A DNA stretch of 64,000 nucleotides, taken from assembly GCA_947494445.1 (NCBI GenBank), contig CANLVD010000008.1:91538-155537 (forward strand). Reading direction: 5' to 3'. The notes below the pieces were generated by a model. It was not told the DNA's origin. It did no database searches and saw only the letters and a program-made list of their open reading frames with translations. The DNA comes from an uncultured Paracoccaceae bacterium (GTDB lineage Bacteria > Pseudomonadota > Alphaproteobacteria > Rhodobacterales > Rhodobacteraceae). A program made the position numbers and the translations under genes. The stretch's first letter is position 1. Each line of letters opens with the position of its first letter. Positions 18,560-27,426 of the stretch are shown here, piece after piece.

Positions 18560-19594
18560 ATGACGGTGAAACTTGCGTTGATCGGAGCAGGGGTCATCGG
18601 TCAGCGACATCTGCGATCAATGGCCATAACCAACCGTGTGAGCTTGTCGGCGATTGTAGATACCGCTGCTGCAGCGGGGCAGATTGCCCGTGATCTGGAC
18701 GTGCCGCACTTTGCGGATACGCAAACCCTTTTGCAGAATATGCATGTAGATGGGGCCATTGTTGCGACACCGACCGAGCATCACTTGACCCCATCGCTTT
18801 GTGCCCTGTCGCACGGGGTGCATCTGTTGATCGAAAAACCGATCACATCGACCGTGGAGGAAGCCGCGCAGATCGCGAAGGTTGCTGAAAGTGCTGGTCT
18901 GCAGGTCTTGGTCGGTCATCAACGCCGCCATTACGACATGGTTGCCAAGGCGCGCGAGGTGATCACATCGGGGCAGATCGGGCAATTGGTGGCTGTCTCC
19001 GGCCTTTGGTGTCTGCGCAAACACGACGCTTACTACGCGGCTGACTGGCGACGGAAATGGCAGGCGGGTCCGATCCTGACCAATCTCATCCACGAGATCG
19101 ATTGCCTGCGTCACATCTGCGGACCGATCACATCCGTGCTGGCAGAGGTTGGCAATCCGGTTCAGGGTTTTGAAAAGGAAGATGTGGCCGCCATGGTCCT
19201 GCGCTTTGAAAGCGGAGCGTTGGGAACGTTCATTCTGTCGGATCAGGCCGATGGCCCATGGGCATGGGAATTTGCGACCGGCGAGAATGATGCACTGCCG
19301 TCCACAGATCAGAATTGCCTGAAATTCATCGGCACCAAGGGCGCGCTCGACTTTCCCAACCTGACGCTTTGGCAGTCTGATGATCCCGAGCCGTCATGGA
19401 CAAGTTCAAAATCGTCTCTCGATCTGCCGACTGAGTTTGGTGATCCTTATGTGCGTCAACTGGATCATTTTGCCGACATTATCGAAGGCATCGCCAAGCC
19501 AATTGTCAGCGCGAAAGATGCAACTGAAAGTCTCCGCGCGACCTTGGCGGTGCTGGACGCAGCCCGAACGGGTCGCCGTGTATCCCTGACATGA
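18560..19594 (+). CDS. Gfo/Idh/MocA-family oxidoreductase
   Basis: A 344-residue protein with an N-terminal Rossmann fold ('LALIGAGVIGQRHLRSM'), the family signature 'LLIEKPITSTVEEA' with the catalytic-region Lys, and 'GPILTNLIHEIDCLRHI' containing the conserved His/Asp of the second domain. These enzymes oxidise or reduce sugars, inositols or related compounds with NAD(P). ATG 18560 gives the normal N-terminus MTVKLAL; ATG 18545 would add five residues. No transporter or pathway gene is adjacent, so the substrate is open. It converges on the DUF4198-like gene. Confidence 0.9.
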   Translation: MTVKLALIGAGVIGQRHLRSMAITNRVSLSAIVDTAAAAGQIARDLDVPHFADTQTLLQNMHVDGAIVATPTEHHLTPSLCALSHGVHLLIEKPITSTVEEAAQIAKVAESAGLQVLVGHQRRHYDMVAKAREVITSGQIGQLVAVSGLWCLRKHDAYYAADWRRKWQAGPILTNLIHEIDCLRHICGPITSVLAEVGNPVQGFEKEDVAAMVLRFESGALGTFILSDQADGPWAWEFATGENDALPSTDQNCLKFIGTKGALDFPNLTLWQSDDPEPSWTSSKSSLDLPTEFGDPYVRQLDHFADIIEGIAKPIVSAKDATESLRATLAVLDAARTGRRVSLT

Positions 19595-19653
19595 AATCAA
19601 CGGATTGAATTGATCTGATCACGAAGGATCCGATGCCCATGATGCTGAACGCA

Positions 19654-20439
19654 TTACAAGGCTTTGGGCAGTACAAAAGACGTATCAAAAAACAACGAAA
19701 TCCAGTCGCTGTGCCACATGTCGATGTCTTCGCGCCATCGCAAAACCACGGTATTGATCAGACATTGCGCTTCATCAGGCAGAACCGGCCTTGCATATCC
19801 GTCTTCATCGGTTCGGATCGCTTGGGTGGTCACTTCGTTGGGTTCTGGGCCAGCCTTGCAGGTTACATGCGCAAGTTGGCCCTTTTTGGGGTTCTGCCCG
19901 TCAAAAAAGCGAAACGCATCGCCATCCAGCACCCATTCCATGGGCAATCCCACACGCTGATCTTGACCGGAGGGAGAACCAAAACGCACAAGGGTCTTGT
20001 TCAGCCTCCGGTAGGTTTCCCGGATGGAGCCGTCTATGCTTTCAATTCCCTCAGGTCGCTCAAGCGCATCTTCGCGACCGATCTCTTTGAGGAAACGTTC
20101 AAACGCATCGCGTGACGAGTAAAACAGGCGCTGAGGCCGCGTTTCCAAGGCAAGCACATGCATGCCATCCTCAAAAGGTGTCAGGTCATTGCGACGTGCA
20201 GTCCGGGGATCAAAGTTCAGATCTACCACTTGGGTCGGCCCAATCCACAAAGCCTTAGAAAAGGCTCTGGGTTGAAACGTGTAGCTGTTCCCGTCCAGCC
20301 GCTCTCCGATCATGATTCTGGGCGACAGGGGTTCGCCTGACGCCAGCACCATTTTGCCCGGCTCGATCCAGAACTCATGGGCATGTGCAGATGTCGCCAT
20401 GAGGACACAACAGATGAGCAGTTTGAGAGATTTAAGCAT
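19654..20439 (-). CDS. Exported DUF4198-like protein, last gene of the gspG-D/sigma operon
   Basis: A 261-residue protein with a clear signal peptide ending 'ATSAHAHEFWIEPGK'. The HEFWIEP start and the later 'YRRLNKTLVRFG' and 'TCKAGPEPNEVTTQ' parts resemble DUF4198-type periplasmic proteins, which have a beta-sandwich and are often linked to metal transport. No metal-binding motif can be assigned with certainty beyond the His at the mature N-terminus. The start overlaps the end of the RskA-like gene, so it is translated from the same message as gspG-H-I-C-D, the sigma factor and the anti-sigma factor. A secreted or envelope target of that module is an attractive inference. Confidence 0.75.
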   Translation of the reverse strand: MLKSLKLLICCVLMATSAHAHEFWIEPGKMVLASGEPLSPRIMIGERLDGNSYTFQPRAFSKALWIGPTQVVDLNFDPRTARRNDLTPFEDGMHVLALETRPQRLFYSSRDAFERFLKEIGREDALERPEGIESIDGSIRETYRRLNKTLVRFGSPSGQDQRVGLPMEWVLDGDAFRFFDGQNPKKGQLAHVTCKAGPEPNEVTTQAIRTDEDGYARPVLPDEAQCLINTVVLRWREDIDMWHSDWISLFFDTSFVLPKAL

Positions 20440-21085
20440 CTTCCAGATTTCCTACAGCAAGGACAGGACCGGTCGGCAAGCCCGTGGGAGAACCGCCGAA
20501 GGGCTCCTGACTGACAGCCAGTGTTGCACCAGCCTGCAAAGCGCCTGCGAGCGCGTTTGTCATCTCGGTCCGTGCATCAAATGTGCCAAGCGATTGAGGT
20601 GCTCCATCCTCGGGCAGAAGCCACAATTCCAGTGTGCCGTCGGGCGGAAGATCACCTTCCGTCACCCTGACCTCAATCAGATCGGTGTCCCGGTCAACCG
20701 CCACACTGACGCCAAAGGGCGGATCACTGCCTTCAAGCTGGGCCTGCAACTCGAAGCTCTGATCTGGTGTCAGAAGCTGCACTCCAAGCGCAATTGCGAG
20801 CACTGCCGCGGTTGCGATCAGGCCAAGGGTCTTCCAGAAGATGCGTGGGGATCGGGGTGACCCGAAAAGGGTTTGATCGACCCGGTTCTTGATCCTTCGA
20901 GGTGCAACAGCTTCGGCATAGTCTGCATTCAGGTTTTCCAGATGTTCTGCCCAGACGTGCACCCTGCGCTCAAAACCAGCATCCTGAGTGATCCTGTTTT
21001 TAACCGTCTCGCGCTCTGTATGATCCAGAAGACCGATTACAAATTCTGCTGCGAGCGCGTCGTCGTCATCCTTGTCTTGTGTCAT
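20432..21085 (-). CDS. RskA-like membrane anti-sigma factor
   Basis: A 217-residue single-pass protein. The N-terminal cytoplasmic part ('ALAAEFVIGLLDHTERETVK') is the hallmark of RskA/anti-sigma-K proteins. One membrane segment lies at residues about 84-106 ('LGLIATAAVLAIALGVQLL'), followed by a periplasmic RskA domain ('DGTLELWLLPEDGAPQSLG', then 'ATLAVSQEPFGGSPTGLPTG'). It overlaps the upstream sigma gene by ATGA, the usual arrangement for a cognate pair. It should hold the sigma factor inactive until an envelope signal triggers proteolysis. No zinc (ZAS) motif is present, as expected for this class. Confidence 0.88.
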   Translation of the reverse strand: MTQDKDDDDALAAEFVIGLLDHTERETVKNRITQDAGFERRVHVWAEHLENLNADYAEAVAPRRIKNRVDQTLFGSPRSPRIFWKTLGLIATAAVLAIALGVQLLTPDQSFELQAQLEGSDPPFGVSVAVDRDTDLIEVRVTEGDLPPDGTLELWLLPEDGAPQSLGTFDARTEMTNALAGALQAGATLAVSQEPFGGSPTGLPTGPVLAVGNLEDA

Positions 21086-21639
21086 AGCGATGCCTGCTCA
21101 AGACAATCGCGCAGCCGAAGCAGACTGCGGCGCAACCATGTGCGCATCGTGTTCAGTGGCGTGCCAAACCGGTCGGCAAGCTCTTGATACGAATACCCTT
21201 CCAGATAGGCAGACCGGACTGCATCAGCGCGATCCGTTTCGAGTTCGTCCAGACAGGCCTGAATGCGTGAACGATCCTCGGACAGGGCAAATTCAGCTTC
21301 CGGGTTGGGGTTACCATCTGGAACATCGGCTGCCATTTCAACCGGTACAACCGGCAATTGGCGTAGTCTGAGCCGGTCAATGGCAAGGTTGCGCGTCAAT
21401 GTGGTCAGCCACGACAGGGCCTTGGCTTGCCCGGGGTGAAACGTTCCGGCTTTTTGCCATATGCGAATGAAGGCATCCTGAAGCAGGTCTTCAGCCTCGG
21501 CCCGGTTTTTCATCATGCGCAGGGCAACCGCGAACAATCGACCCGAGGTTTGGGTGTAAAGCACATCGAATGCCTGCCTGTCACGCAGGGCGACACGGGC
21601 AATCAGATCGTCAAGTTCAAGCTCAATGGTCTGGCTCAT
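21082..21639 (-). CDS. ECF RNA polymerase sigma factor (SigK-like) within the T2SS operon
   Basis: A 185-residue ECF sigma factor. Region 2 spans 'LYTQTSGRLFAVALRMMKNR' and 'AEDLLQDAFIRIWQKAGTFH', with 'LSWLTTLTRNLAIDRLR'. Region 4 spans 'RSAYLEGYSYQELADRFGTP' and 'MRTWLRRSLLRLRDCL'. GGAG stands 8 bases before ATG 21639; further upstream in-frame starts would run into the secretin gene. It lies 31 bases after gspD and is coupled to the RskA-like gene. This places an alternative sigma factor in the same transcript as the secretion machinery, suggesting autoregulated expression. Confidence 0.9.
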   Translation of the reverse strand: MSQTIELELDDLIARVALRDRQAFDVLYTQTSGRLFAVALRMMKNRAEAEDLLQDAFIRIWQKAGTFHPGQAKALSWLTTLTRNLAIDRLRLRQLPVVPVEMAADVPDGNPNPEAEFALSEDRSRIQACLDELETDRADAVRSAYLEGYSYQELADRFGTPLNTMRTWLRRSLLRLRDCLEQASL

Positions 21640-21670
21640 TACCGAGCACTCCGGTTCAAATGGCATATCA

Positions 21671-23584
21671 TCAGTAAAGGCCTCCCAGTTCCAGGCGGAC
21701 CGGCTTTCGTGACTTCGCAGCTCGCTCTGGCGACAGATCGGTCCGGGCGTCATCCAACGCCTTCAAACGTGCATCATAGGTTTGCTTGAGGTTGAGGTTT
21801 GAGCGCATCACCGTTGGTTTGAGGAAGACAAACAACGTGCGTCGTGTGTTGTTGCGCCCGCGCGATTTGAACAGATTGCCCAAGAGCGGCACATCGCCCA
21901 AACCGGGGACCTTCTGCAGGCTTTCCAGATCATCGCGGGTGATCAATCCACCCAGCACAATGGTTGACCCATTCTCGGCCAGAATGCTGGTCTGGATGGC
22001 CCGCCGGTTTGTGATCAGATCCGCAGCCCCCTCAACATTTGCGTTTACCAGCGATGAAACCTCCTGGCTGATGTCCAGCCGGACCGTGTCACCTGCATTG
22101 ATCCGTGGCAGGACATTCATGGTCAGGCCAACATCACGCCGCTCGATGGTCGTGAAAGGCTGTGCGGTATTGCCGTCAGTTGCGAAAGAGCCGGTGCGAA
22201 ACGGCACGTTCTGCCCGACCACGATGGACGCAGGCTGATTGTCCAGCGTCATCAAAGACGGTGTCGACAGCAGATTGGCGCTGGTGTTCTGGTTCAGGGC
22301 TTGCAGGAGCAGACCAAAATCACTGCTGCCTAAACTCAGGCTTCCACCCGCCACAGCAAGGGCTGAATTGGACACGCCGAGCGCTGTCAAAAGCGTGCCA
22401 AGGCTTGTTCCGCCATTGCCAAAGGTCGTTGCTGCCAGCCCCGTGGGCGGTGCCAGTGTGTCGATCCCGAGTTGAGCGCTGATCCGTTGCGCGGTTTCGC
22501 CCGAAACCTCGACAATCGCGGCCTCGATCAAGACTTGCGCGCGCTTGCGGTCGATCTGCTTCAGCAGTGATGCCACCTCATTGAGCTGCGCTTCTGTTCC
22601 CCGCGCGATGATGGCATTCTGTGCCACGTCGGCAGCGACCGTGACCTCGCCGGCCTCCAGCTGAGGAGCAGCCGCATTCAGACCGTTTTGCTGCAATTCG
22701 CTGGCCACCGCGTTGGTCACCCCGGGCGCTGCTCCGTTCAAGGTCGCGTTCAAAATGGCTGCAACCTGTTCCGCCTCTCCGAAACTCAAGGCGAATACGC
22801 GCGTGCTCAGTGCGATTTGCGGGTTGCTCACAGGCGGCACATCCATCGATCTTGCCAATGCTTCAATCTCGGTCAACTGATCGGCTGTGCCCCGCAGCAA
22901 TAGTGTGTTCGAACCGGGATCGACGGAAAGACGGGGGCCTGTTGGATTGGCACCCAGAACCTCGACAATCGCTGCACCGACCACACTGGCCTGAGTGTGT
23001 CGAAACTGAAGAACCTTTGATGTGCGAACCTCATCGCGATCAAGGCTGTTGGCCACTTCAATCAGTTTTCTGGCCACTTGCTCGGTGGCCGTGATCAGAA
23101 CCGCGTTCGGAGTTTCAAGCGCTTCGATGGATCCGGCCGTTGACACCAGAGGGCGCAGGACGCGCACGGCCTCGGAAGAGGGAAGGTTTTCCAGTTCGAT
23201 CAGCCGCGTGACAAAATCCTGGCTGCCCGCAGTCTTGATACCCTCTCCAACCTGAGCCGCGGCCCGCGCGGCTTCAAGCGGGATTACTTGCCAGATCGCC
23301 CCGCTTTGTACCGCATGAAATCCACGCACTTTAAGGATCGACTGAAACAACTCCCAAGTGCCAGTTCTGTCCAGTGGTTCGGAGGAGACAACGGTGATGT
23401 CCCCTCGCAAATCGGGATGCACCACCAGCGTGCGATCGGTGATGTCCGCGATCTGTTCGGCCAGAATGGTGATATCGGTCTGACGCAGATTGATCGTGTA
23501 GGTCTCAGCCTTTTCTTGCCCGATTCCCAGCGAAGGAGAAAGCAAACCAACGATCAAAGCCATGCGAAACAACATACCCATCAC
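21671..23584 (-). CDS. gspD: Type II secretion system secretin GspD
   Basis: A 637-residue outer-membrane secretin. A signal peptide precedes an N0 domain ('YTINLRQTDITILAEQIADI'), followed by repeated N1-N3 domains (for example 'RLIELENLPSSEAVRVLRPL', 'VLQFRHTQASVVGAAIVEVL', 'VFALSFGEAEQVAAILNATL'). The secretin core from about residue 370 contains 'QVLIEAAIVEVSG', and the C-terminal signature includes 'VPGLGDVPLLGNLFKSRGRN' and 'LFVFLKPTVM'. It forms the multimeric channel for folded substrates. No pilotin gene was identified; the C-terminal Arg/Lys-rich tail could be an S-domain. It overlaps gspC by ATGA. Confidence 0.95.
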   Translation of the reverse strand: MMGMLFRMALIVGLLSPSLGIGQEKAETYTINLRQTDITILAEQIADITDRTLVVHPDLRGDITVVSSEPLDRTGTWELFQSILKVRGFHAVQSGAIWQVIPLEAARAAAQVGEGIKTAGSQDFVTRLIELENLPSSEAVRVLRPLVSTAGSIEALETPNAVLITATEQVARKLIEVANSLDRDEVRTSKVLQFRHTQASVVGAAIVEVLGANPTGPRLSVDPGSNTLLLRGTADQLTEIEALARSMDVPPVSNPQIALSTRVFALSFGEAEQVAAILNATLNGAAPGVTNAVASELQQNGLNAAAPQLEAGEVTVAADVAQNAIIARGTEAQLNEVASLLKQIDRKRAQVLIEAAIVEVSGETAQRISAQLGIDTLAPPTGLAATTFGNGGTSLGTLLTALGVSNSALAVAGGSLSLGSSDFGLLLQALNQNTSANLLSTPSLMTLDNQPASIVVGQNVPFRTGSFATDGNTAQPFTTIERRDVGLTMNVLPRINAGDTVRLDISQEVSSLVNANVEGAADLITNRRAIQTSILAENGSTIVLGGLITRDDLESLQKVPGLGDVPLLGNLFKSRGRNNTRRTLFVFLKPTVMRSNLNLKQTYDARLKALDDARTDLSPERAAKSRKPVRLELGGLY

Positions 23585-24447
23585 CTCAATGGAAAGGAAA
23601 AAGTCAAAACACGCCCGTCGCGCTCAACCTCAAGCCGGGCCTGGCCTGAGGCCGCGATGCGGTCGTAAAGTTTGCGGTCATCATCAGGATTGCCAACTGC
23701 CTGACCGTTGACCGAGCGCACCAGATCACCAGAACGGAGACCAGCCAGTTGAACGCCCACGTCATGCTGATCAGCAATCACGTAACCTTCATCAGTTGAT
23801 GTCAGCCCGATCTCTTCAAGCACCGAAGCGGGGTTTTTGCGGATCCGCGTGCGCCAATAGTCGATGTAGTCCGACGTGGTCTCGGGCGGCCCCGGTTTCT
23901 GGTATAGCGCAGGCACCACAAGCCCGGAGCCCAGACGCTCGAAAAGGCTCGGAGTGCCCTCGTTCGGTGCGTTTGGTTGCGCCATAACGGCGGAGCTTTC
24001 AGCGTCTTCGTCAAGATGCAGGGTGACGGTTTGTGTTGCATCGGCAAGCTCGACAAACCGGCGGTTCACCTTGCTCAGGGTTAGGTCAGCCGCCACCATC
24101 TGGCCGATGCGATACAATCCGGTTTGCCCATCCACATCCAGCATTGCAGCCGCATTGTCCGCATCTGATACAAATACTCCCCGCAATCGAAGGTCGGGCA
24201 TCGCCGTGCTGGTTACTTGCCCGGGTGTATCAACGGTTGCCAGTCGTCCAAAAGGCGCCAATTCGAAAACTGGTGTCAGATCCAGCGGAGCAGAGTCGGC
24301 TCTGGAGTGCCGGGCAGGGGCGGACACAGTTTCCAGCACAACGATCCCTGCCATGTGGCGAGCCACCGGCACACCTGTTGCATAGACCGAAGCCCCAAGC
24401 ATCAGGATCAGGCTTGCGCGGATTGCAACGCTAACCGACCTTTTCAT
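23581..24447 (-). CDS. gspC: Type II secretion system inner-membrane protein GspC
   Basis: A 288-residue protein with an N-terminal membrane segment (residues about 8-26), then a homology region ('LRLRGVFVSDADNAAAMLDV', 'LYRIGQMVAADLTLSKVNR') that contacts the secretin N0 domain in characterised systems. The C-terminal PDZ domain reads 'VGVQLAGLRSGDLVRSVNGQ'. This order is diagnostic for GspC. It sits between the pseudopilin genes and gspD with ATGA overlaps, which is not the classical C-D-E-F order. Confidence 0.9.
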   Translation of the reverse strand: MKRSVSVAIRASLILMLGASVYATGVPVARHMAGIVVLETVSAPARHSRADSAPLDLTPVFELAPFGRLATVDTPGQVTSTAMPDLRLRGVFVSDADNAAAMLDVDGQTGLYRIGQMVAADLTLSKVNRRFVELADATQTVTLHLDEDAESSAVMAQPNAPNEGTPSLFERLGSGLVVPALYQKPGPPETTSDYIDYWRTRIRKNPASVLEEIGLTSTDEGYVIADQHDVGVQLAGLRSGDLVRSVNGQAVGNPDDDRKLYDRIAASGQARLEVERDGRVLTFSFPLR

Positions 24448-24812
24448 GTTCCGACCTCCGGTCGATCCAGAAAGCCGGTCAATCTTGCCAGAATTGCCGT
24501 TGGAGAGGACACCGGAGTGACGGTGATGTCGGCCCGCACCAGATCAGGATCCAGTGTTGCCGACAGATCCGAGATCACACGCCACTCCATGCCCCCCATA
24601 GACAGAACAACCGGCTCAGACGGGTGACCCAAACTCAAGCCGACAAGATGGTTTTGCGCAATCCAGCGCGCAAGCAACCGGTCGGACAGACCATTTACGC
24701 TGCGTGTGTGCGTCTCAGCAGAGGCCAGAAGAACGGACGCTGAAACCGCCAGAACAGCAAGTGCCACCAGCACTTCAACAAGGCTAAAACCGTTGTCCGT
24801 TCTGCGTTTCAT
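24444..24812 (-). CDS. gspI: Type II secretion minor pseudopilin GspI
   Basis: A 122-residue protein starting MKRRTDNG|FSLVEVLVALAVLAV. The class III prepilin leader ends in Gly, with Phe+1 and Glu+5. ATG 24812 is chosen because GGAG lies about seven bases upstream; longer in-frame starts run inside gspH. The short length and 'RWIAQNHLVGLSLG' after the helix fit GspI, which forms the tip complex with GspJ and GspK. It overlaps gspH by 29 bases and gspC by 4. Confidence 0.87.
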   Translation of the reverse strand: MKRRTDNGFSLVEVLVALAVLAVSASVLLASAETHTRSVNGLSDRLLARWIAQNHLVGLSLGHPSEPVVLSMGGMEWRVISDLSATLDPDLVRADITVTPVSSPTAILARLTGFLDRPEVGT

Positions 24813-25302
24813 TTCCATCTCCATTGGCATCCGTGATGCGCACTGTCGCCCCATCAAACACCACAACCCGCGCCCGCGCAGTGCCCCCAAAGGCGAGCGA
24901 CAGGGCTTGATTGTCCTGTGGCACCAATCGCTCCGAGACCAGGTAGGTTGTCTCAGTTCGGGGTGCCTCATCCAAGATACGGGGCGGGATCGGATAAAGT
25001 TTCAGAGCGTTCAGTCGTGGATCAGAATGGGCGTTCCAATCCCCTTGACGGTTGCGTTCAAGAAACTGGATCCGACCTTGGTTCACCTGCATACCGAAGG
25101 CACTGCCTGTGCCAAGTGCCAGATCCATCGCGTAAGTGATGTCTGCTGCCAGAGACAGAGCTGACAGATCCGCAGATGAGGAGTTTTGCGGCCGCGAAAC
25201 GGACAGCGCCGCAGCCCCGGTCAGAACAGAGAAAATGGCAAGCACAACCAGCACTTCGACCAGTGTCACACCTGCCTGTCGGTTCCGCCTGCGGGCCATC
25301 AC
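24784..25302 (-). CDS. gspH: Type II secretion minor pseudopilin GspH
   Basis: A 172-residue pseudopilin with the leader 'MMARRRNRQAG|VTLVEVLVVL' (Gly-1, Glu+5), followed by a hydrophobic helix and a beta-rich head ('AADITYAMDLALGTGSAFGM', 'GTARARVVVFDGATVRITD'). Its place directly after gspG and its length favour GspH over GspI or GspJ. The tandem ATGs at 25302 and 25299 are both possible. The start overlaps the gspG stop. Confidence 0.88.
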   Translation of the reverse strand: MMARRRNRQAGVTLVEVLVVLAIFSVLTGAAALSVSRPQNSSSADLSALSLAADITYAMDLALGTGSAFGMQVNQGRIQFLERNRQGDWNAHSDPRLNALKLYPIPPRILDEAPRTETTYLVSERLVPQDNQALSLAFGGTARARVVVFDGATVRITDANGDGNETQNGQRF

Positions 25303-25754
25303 CCGGCACTGGCAGAGCGTGCGCGCAACGGAATGTCGGCATTTATGCCTTCTCCCCCGATCACTCCGTCCGCACCGCGTGACAACAGGTTGAACGTGCC
25401 ACCGCGGGCCTCATAGACATAGGGCGTGCCCCATGGATCAAGCGGTACGGCTGTCAGATACCCGTCCTGAGGCCATGTGCGCGGCAAAGGAGGTGTGGCG
25501 GTACGCTCTGCCAAGGCTGACAGCCCCTGCGCGGTCGTTGGATAAGCGCCATTGTCCAACCGGTAAAGCTGCAATGCCCCGGCAATACTGCGCATGTCGG
25601 TGCTCGCGACAGTTGCCCGCGCCTCGTCCGGTCGGCCGATGACATTGGGCACGATCAGGGCTGCGACGACCGAGATCATCACCAGTACCACCATCATTTC
25701 AATCAAGGTGACGCCTGCGTCAGTCGAGCGCCTTATGGGTGCAAATGTCAGCAT
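25299..25754 (-). CDS. gspG: Type II secretion major pseudopilin GspG
   Basis: A 151-residue protein with the leader 'TDAG|VTLIEMMVVLVMISVV' and the typical GspG body 'MRSIAGALQLYRLDNGAYPT', 'TAQGLSAL' and 'VPLDPWGTPYVYEARG' with its calcium-loop-like C-terminal region. It forms the main shaft of the pseudopilus. ATG 25754 has AGGA nine bases upstream; the earlier in-frame ATG (25793) is weaker. First gene of the leftward operon G-H-I-C-D-sigma-rskA-DUF4198. Confidence 0.94.
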   Translation of the reverse strand: MLTFAPIRRSTDAGVTLIEMMVVLVMISVVAALIVPNVIGRPDEARATVASTDMRSIAGALQLYRLDNGAYPTTAQGLSALAERTATPPLPRTWPQDGYLTAVPLDPWGTPYVYEARGGTFNLLSRGADGVIGGEGINADIPLRARSASAG

Positions 25755-25828
25755 GAAACTATTTCCTATCTGGCCACGTATCTTTTGGTACATAGGTGCA
25801 AAAAATTGCCCCGTAAAGGTAAAAAATT
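25755..25828. promoter_or_regulatory. Divergent promoter region of the two T2SS operons
   Basis: The 74 bases between gspG (leftward) and gspL (rightward) are strikingly AT-rich compared with the surrounding coding sequence and must carry both promoters unless a transcript enters from elsewhere. No clear -35/-10 pair or palindrome was seen. AAAGG at about 25817 is the likely ribosome site of gspL. Confidence 0.5.
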
Positions 25829-26986
25829 ATGCTAAAACAACAAGTTAGCATGAATAGAGAGGTGCGGGAAGTCACGCCTTCCGTGGCTTTGGTCGTGCTT
25901 GATGGCATGGCTTCTGAGTGCAATGCCGACCCGGTTTTGAGCGCGCGACTGAACAAGCTTTGCACCGACAGTGGCATGCCTGCTCCTGTTGTCTTGCCGG
26001 GTGCGATGATCTCGCTTTTGGCTGTCCCGTTGCCGCTCAATTCGGACCGAAGGCGACGTGAAGCGTTGCCATTTGCAGTTGAGCCATTTCTGGCGAGCCC
26101 CCTTGAGGAAACCACGCTTGCGCTTGGTCGCCAGATGCCAAGCGGTGACTGGATTTGCGCCGTAGCCCAGACTGATGAATTGGAAAAAACACTGGCAACC
26201 CGAACTGAAGAAGGCCCGGTTCTGGCCGATCTTCTGGCGGTCCCCTTGCCTAGGGAAGAAAACGCCTGGTCACTGTGGTGCAGTCCTGATGCGGTGCATG
26301 TGCGACGGGCCGATGGCACCGGCCTGACCCTGCGACCGGGTGCACTTGCACCTTTGTGGAAGGCACAGGGACGCCCTGAATTGCACCTCCTTTATGGCAC
26401 AGCGCCCTTGGGCATTACCGTTACCAAAGTGATGGACGATCCGTCGGACCCTGATCCGGAAATCCTGGCTTTGGACTTGCGTCCTGACGCACACCGAGAG
26501 ACGGTCAAACCATGGCTTCGGCTGGCAAGATTTGCCGCCGGTGTCGCGGTGGCCGGGGGGCTTTTGCAGTCAGCACTGCTTCATCTGGATGCCAATGCAT
26601 TGGCGCAGATTGCCGACGAACGGTCCCAGTTGGTGACGGCTCAATTGTTTGAGGTTTCGTCAGATCTGAATGCCGACCAGCCCTTGCGTTTGATCCTTTC
26701 CAAGCTTGCGCAGATCGAAGGCGCAGGGAACACGTCGGACCCGTTTCTGGCGCTTCTCAGTCAATCCTCAAGAGCACTGAACAAAAACAGCGCTTTGTCG
26801 TTCCGGGAGGTTCGCTATGACCGGTCCTCTCAATCGATCACGGTGCAGGTCATGGCCGATGATCTGGAAGACTTGCAGCAGGCAGAAACCGCGCTTGGTT
26901 CACTCGGGCTGAGAGTGACCAGCGGCGCTGCTTCCAGCAATGAAGCAGGCGCCGAGATGCAGCTTGTGATCGCGGGGGCAGGGTGA
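25829..26986 (+). CDS. gspL: Type II secretion inner-membrane protein GspL
   Basis: A 385-residue protein with an actin-like cytoplasmic N-terminal part ('VVLPGAMISLLAVPLPLNSD', 'RREALPFAVEPFLASPLEET'), one membrane segment at about 232-250 ('LARFAAGVAVAGGLLQSALL') and a periplasmic ferredoxin-like domain ('ALSFREVRYDRSSQSITVQV'). GspL recruits the ATPase GspE and partners GspM. ATG 25829 is used because AAAGG lies just before it; ATG 25850 is an alternative. Its stop overlaps the gspM start. Confidence 0.88.
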   Translation: MLKQQVSMNREVREVTPSVALVVLDGMASECNADPVLSARLNKLCTDSGMPAPVVLPGAMISLLAVPLPLNSDRRRREALPFAVEPFLASPLEETTLALGRQMPSGDWICAVAQTDELEKTLATRTEEGPVLADLLAVPLPREENAWSLWCSPDAVHVRRADGTGLTLRPGALAPLWKAQGRPELHLLYGTAPLGITVTKVMDDPSDPDPEILALDLRPDAHRETVKPWLRLARFAAGVAVAGGLLQSALLHLDANALAQIADERSQLVTAQLFEVSSDLNADQPLRLILSKLAQIEGAGNTSDPFLALLSQSSRALNKNSALSFREVRYDRSSQSITVQVMADDLEDLQQAETALGSLGLRVTSGAASSNEAGAEMQLVIAGAG

Positions 26987-27426
26987 TGCGCAAGCTGTCA
27001 CGAAGAGAAACCTATTTGGCAGCGTCCTGCGCAATCCTTGTGCTGACCGGCACTCTACTGCAGGTTCTCATATTGCCCGCAGTTGAATTGCGCTCTGACA
27101 GCCTGACGCGACTGGCAAAATTTAACCAGATCCAAAACCATCTGGATCAAATGCCCAGTATCGTGACGCGCGCCTCAACGGCAAACCGTCCTCCCCTGCG
27201 CCAGTGGCTGACCGAGAGCGCAGGTCTTGCCGGTCTCGACATTCGGCGGCTGGCACCACAGGGCAGTGCCGTGTCTGTATCATTGGAAGACGTGCCATTT
27301 GCCCGCTTGGTTGGCTGGCTGGATCAACTTTCAGGCCCGGGTCAGTTGCAGCTTCTGTCGGCTGAGATCGCAAGACGGCCTGAGCCCGGTATCGTGTCGG
27401 CACAACTTGTGTTGGAGGCAAAATGA
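26986..27426 (+). CDS. gspM: Type II secretion inner-membrane protein GspM
   Basis: A 146-residue protein starting MRKLSRRETYLAASCAILVL: a short cytoplasmic tail, one membrane helix (about residues 8-30), then a small periplasmic domain ('LIRQW'-like 'PPLRQWLTESAGLAGLDIRR', 'VSVSLEDVPFARLVGWLDQL') typical of GspM. ATG 26986 follows the gspL TGA; a GTG three bases earlier is also in frame. The stop overlaps the gspE start. It stabilises GspL in the inner-membrane platform. Confidence 0.86.
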   Translation: MRKLSRRETYLAASCAILVLTGTLLQVLILPAVELRSDSLTRLAKFNQIQNHLDQMPSIVTRASTANRPPLRQWLTESAGLAGLDIRRLAPQGSAVSVSLEDVPFARLVGWLDQLSGPGQLQLLSAEIARRPEPGIVSAQLVLEAK

